Source: an uncultured Duncaniella sp. (GTDB lineage: Bacteria > Bacteroidota > Bacteroidia > Bacteroidales > Muribaculaceae). Taken from it: a stretch of DNA of 42,375 nt. The stretch lies in NCBI GenBank assembly GCA_910588795.1, contig CAJURI010000017.1, positions 1 through 42,375 of the forward strand, written 5' to 3'. How positions within the stretch are numbered: the stretch's first letter is position 1; each line of letters opens with the position of its first letter. The notes below the pieces were generated by a model that was not told where the DNA came from, searched no databases, and worked only from the letters and a program-made list of their open reading frames with translations. The position numbers and the translations under genes are program-made. Shown here piece after piece: positions 41,251-42,375 of the stretch.

Positions 41251-42225
41251 TTATGTCGCAACCGAGATCTTCGGGGCGGGGAGGGGTTCGATGTTGAGGC
41301 GGGAGATGCGCAGGAGGGCGCAGCCAAGCACGGAGAGCTCGATCAGCACTTCGCTGTCCTTGGCACTGGTGTGGGCGGTAGTGGCTTCATTGATGCCGGA
41401 GGCGGTTGTGCCGGTATCGAGGATCTCTCCTTCGAGGCCGCGCAGGCCGCCGCGGACTATGCGCACGCGGTCGCCTCGGCGAAGCGGACGGTCTATGATG
41501 CTCACGGGGCTGTCGGAGTTGCCGAGGATGAAGCGAAGGGTCTGCATCTCGCGCTCCGGGACTGTGGCGGGGCGGCCTTTGGCGCAGACGGCGCGGTCGG
41601 TCATGAAACGTTTGATAAAAGGATATGCCACTATGCGACGACGCTCCGGCTCGCTGCAGCGGATGAACACGGCGGCGCGGATCACTACCTGTTCGCTCCT
41701 TACGCGGCGGCCGCTCCTGAGCACTCTGACGTAGCTCTGGGTGGCTACGTAGCAGGTGTGGCCCAAGGCTGTGAGCTTGTCGCGCACGCTTTTCTCGCTG
41801 TTGTTGTTCACCACGGCTATATACCATCTGCACGCCTGGTCAACGGCATTGACCGAATGCGTGGATGGGACCTTATCTACTGCCTCAACCTGAGCTGAAT
41901 TTGCCGTCAGAGGGATGGCTGTACCAGCAGGTGAAGATGTGGCTGGATCTGCTACCATATTCGAGGCTGTGCCCCGATATGAAATCGATGGCTCAATAGC
42001 TGAAACTGGATTTGAGCTTGGATCCGAATTTATATCCGATAGGCCATGGTCTGAAGCCGTAAATGAGGCTATTGGTCCAATGATCGAAGCTGTATCTGTG
42101 GCTGTTGTCGGGACCTCGGCTGAAATCGAAGCTGAGGTCAGAGTTTTGGCCAAGCCTACGGCGTCGTCGATGCCTGTAGGCTCCGGCGAAACGCATGTGC
42201 AGCTGATATCTTTAGAAGTCTGCAA
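41251..42225 (-). CDS. UpxY-family NusG-like antiterminator with long N-terminal extension
   Basis: First gene of the polysaccharide operon. Residues ~131-275 resemble the UpxY group of NusG paralogues that let RNA polymerase read through its own capsule operon: CRWYIAVVNNNSEKSVRDKL starts the NGN domain, VIRAAVFIRC follows, and RRGDRVRIVRGGLRGLEGEIL (near 249-270) is the KOW motif. UpxY proteins are usually about 170-180 aa; this frame predicts 324 aa because ~130 Thr/Ser/Ala/Pro-rich, low-complexity residues precede the NGN domain. The only possible start at the 5' end is TTG at 42225, with a stop just upstream; the first in-frame ATG (41958, M90) gives 235 aa and a ~320-base leader. The core is GC-rich, unlike the rest of the operon. 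Confidence 0.8.
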   Translation of the reverse strand: MQTSKDISCTCVSPEPTGIDDAVGLAKTLTSASISAEVPTTATDTASIIGPIASFTASDHGLSDINSDPSSNPVSAIEPSISYRGTASNMVADPATSSPAGTAIPLTANSAQVEAVDKVPSTHSVNAVDQACRWYIAVVNNNSEKSVRDKLTALGHTCYVATQSYVRVLRSGRRVRSEQVVIRAAVFIRCSEPERRRIVAYPFIKRFMTDRAVCAKGRPATVPEREMQTLRFILGNSDSPVSIIDRPLRRGDRVRIVRGGLRGLEGEILDTGTTASGINEATTAHTSAKDSEVLIELSVLGCALLRISRLNIEPLPAPKISVAT

Positions 42226-42226
42226 A

Positions 42227-42247
42227 TCAGATCCTTGTCATCCGCAT
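42227..42247 (-). other. Tiny upstream ORF (MRMTRI) before the upxY frame
   Basis: A six-codon frame with tandem ATGs ends in TGA one base before the TTG of upxY. It overlaps one arm of the leader hairpin. It may be a chance ORF, a coupling leader, or the true start of upxY displaced by a one-base change. Confidence 0.25.
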
Positions 42248-42264
42248 CTCTTGGCAAGAGATGC
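42244..42264 (-). promoter_or_regulatory. Leader hairpin of the polysaccharide operon
   Basis: GCATCTCTT and AAGAGATGC form a perfect 9-bp stem with a three-base loop, about 20 bases upstream of the TTG start and 15-20 bases after the predicted transcription start. No U tract follows, so it is not a normal terminator. It could be a recruitment or pausing site for the UpxY protein (inference). Confidence 0.55.
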
Positions 42265-42285
42265 AGTATCATTAGAAACCAGTTG

Positions 42286-42317
42286 CAAAATTAACAAAAT
42301 TCCACATATGTGGCAAA
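42286..42317 (-). promoter_or_regulatory. Promoter of the polysaccharide operon
   Basis: On the minus strand TTTG (42317-42314), a 20-base spacer and TAATTTTG (42293-42286) match the Bacteroidota consensus exactly. A second -7-like box TAAATTTG lies at 42321-42314. The spacer holds a perfect 12-bp palindrome (42302-42313). No pair of inverted repeats flanking the promoter is visible before the window ends at 42375. Confidence 0.75.
42302..42313. promoter_or_regulatory. Palindrome CCACATATGTGG in the promoter spacer (operator candidate)
   Basis: A perfect 12-bp palindrome directly next to the -33 box and within the spacer of the upxY promoter. A dimeric regulator bound here would block or modulate polymerase. 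The cognate regulator is not in the window. Confidence 0.4.
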
Positions 42318-42375
42318 TTTAGTAACTATTCAGCGAAAGCAAAAGCTATAAAGAGTCGCCTCGCCTGATTAGACG

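Noticed and set aside
41185..41898. 237-codon Ala/Gly/Asp-rich frame on the plus strand opposite upxY
   Set aside because: NGN and KOW motifs are on the minus strand. The plus frame is a GC-rich shadow.
41915..42322. 135-codon plus-strand frame opposite the upxY extension
   Set aside because: Its end runs through the minus-strand promoter and leader, it lacks a promoter of its own, and the minus frame fits the operon. Because the extension itself is uncertain, this is a weak rejection.
42321..42375. Possible invertible-promoter repeat upstream of upxY
   Set aside because: Only one arm could be within the window; I see no second inverted copy between the promoter and the gene, so nothing supports an invertible segment.

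Overview
The window looks like chromosomal DNA of a gut Bacteroidota, most likely order Bacteroidales and plausibly Muribaculaceae. The reasons are: several promoters of the Bacteroidota type (TTTG, a spacer of about 20 bases, then TAnnTTTG); a long insert-containing IspG; a ~1,140-residue IleS; a DUF4296 lipoprotein beside lspA; a FadL-type outer-membrane barrel; and a capsule locus headed by an UpxY-type NusG paralogue. The family-level placement is inference. I saw no rRNA, tRNA, CRISPR array, transposase or integrase.

Layout. (1) 1-6,650: an ABC-F ATPase (+) converges on a minus-strand operon of a six-SLBB Wza-like exporter, a Wzz-like chain-length protein and an M23 peptidase. (2) 6,570-7,850: rpsF-rpsR-rplI (-), with a clear promoter and terminator. 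(3) 7,900-15,112: a tight housekeeping operon (-) of rpoN, a PAP2-like membrane protein, purE, ispG, ribD, a GNAT acetyltransferase and an NhaC-like antiporter; a LegB-like dehydratase lies just upstream with its own promoter. (4) 16,378-20,490: plus-strand fba, nhaA and pgk, then a convergent dus. (5) 21,400-26,550: a Trp/Gly-repeat exported protein, a FadL-like barrel and a PIF1/RecD-like helicase with a TPR tail. (6) 26,537-32,260: ileS, a DksA-like protein, lspA, a DUF4296 lipoprotein and a small unknown gene (-). (7) 32,320-42,320: a surface-polysaccharide operon (-) running upxY, wzx, GT4, acetyltransferase, GT, acetyltransferase, GT4, wzy, GT4, GT2, bounded by a promoter and a strong terminator. 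Most of it is visibly AT-rich compared with the rest of the window.

How it fits together. The polysaccharide operon supplies glycosyltransferases, a flippase and a polymerase, but has no initiating phospho-sugar transferase and no Wza/Wzz. Chain-length and export functions are encoded about 26 kb away with a cell-wall hydrolase, so this exporter may serve one or several glycan loci. The most unusual signal is a pair of eight-base G tracts (sense strand) inside two adjacent polysaccharide genes. In both, gaining or losing one base runs into a stop within ten codons, the layout expected of a slipped-strand on/off switch that could change the glycan. The upxY gene is also odd: a long disordered-looking N-terminal extension, only a TTG start at its 5' end, and a leader with a hairpin, a tiny upstream ORF and a palindrome inside the promoter spacer.
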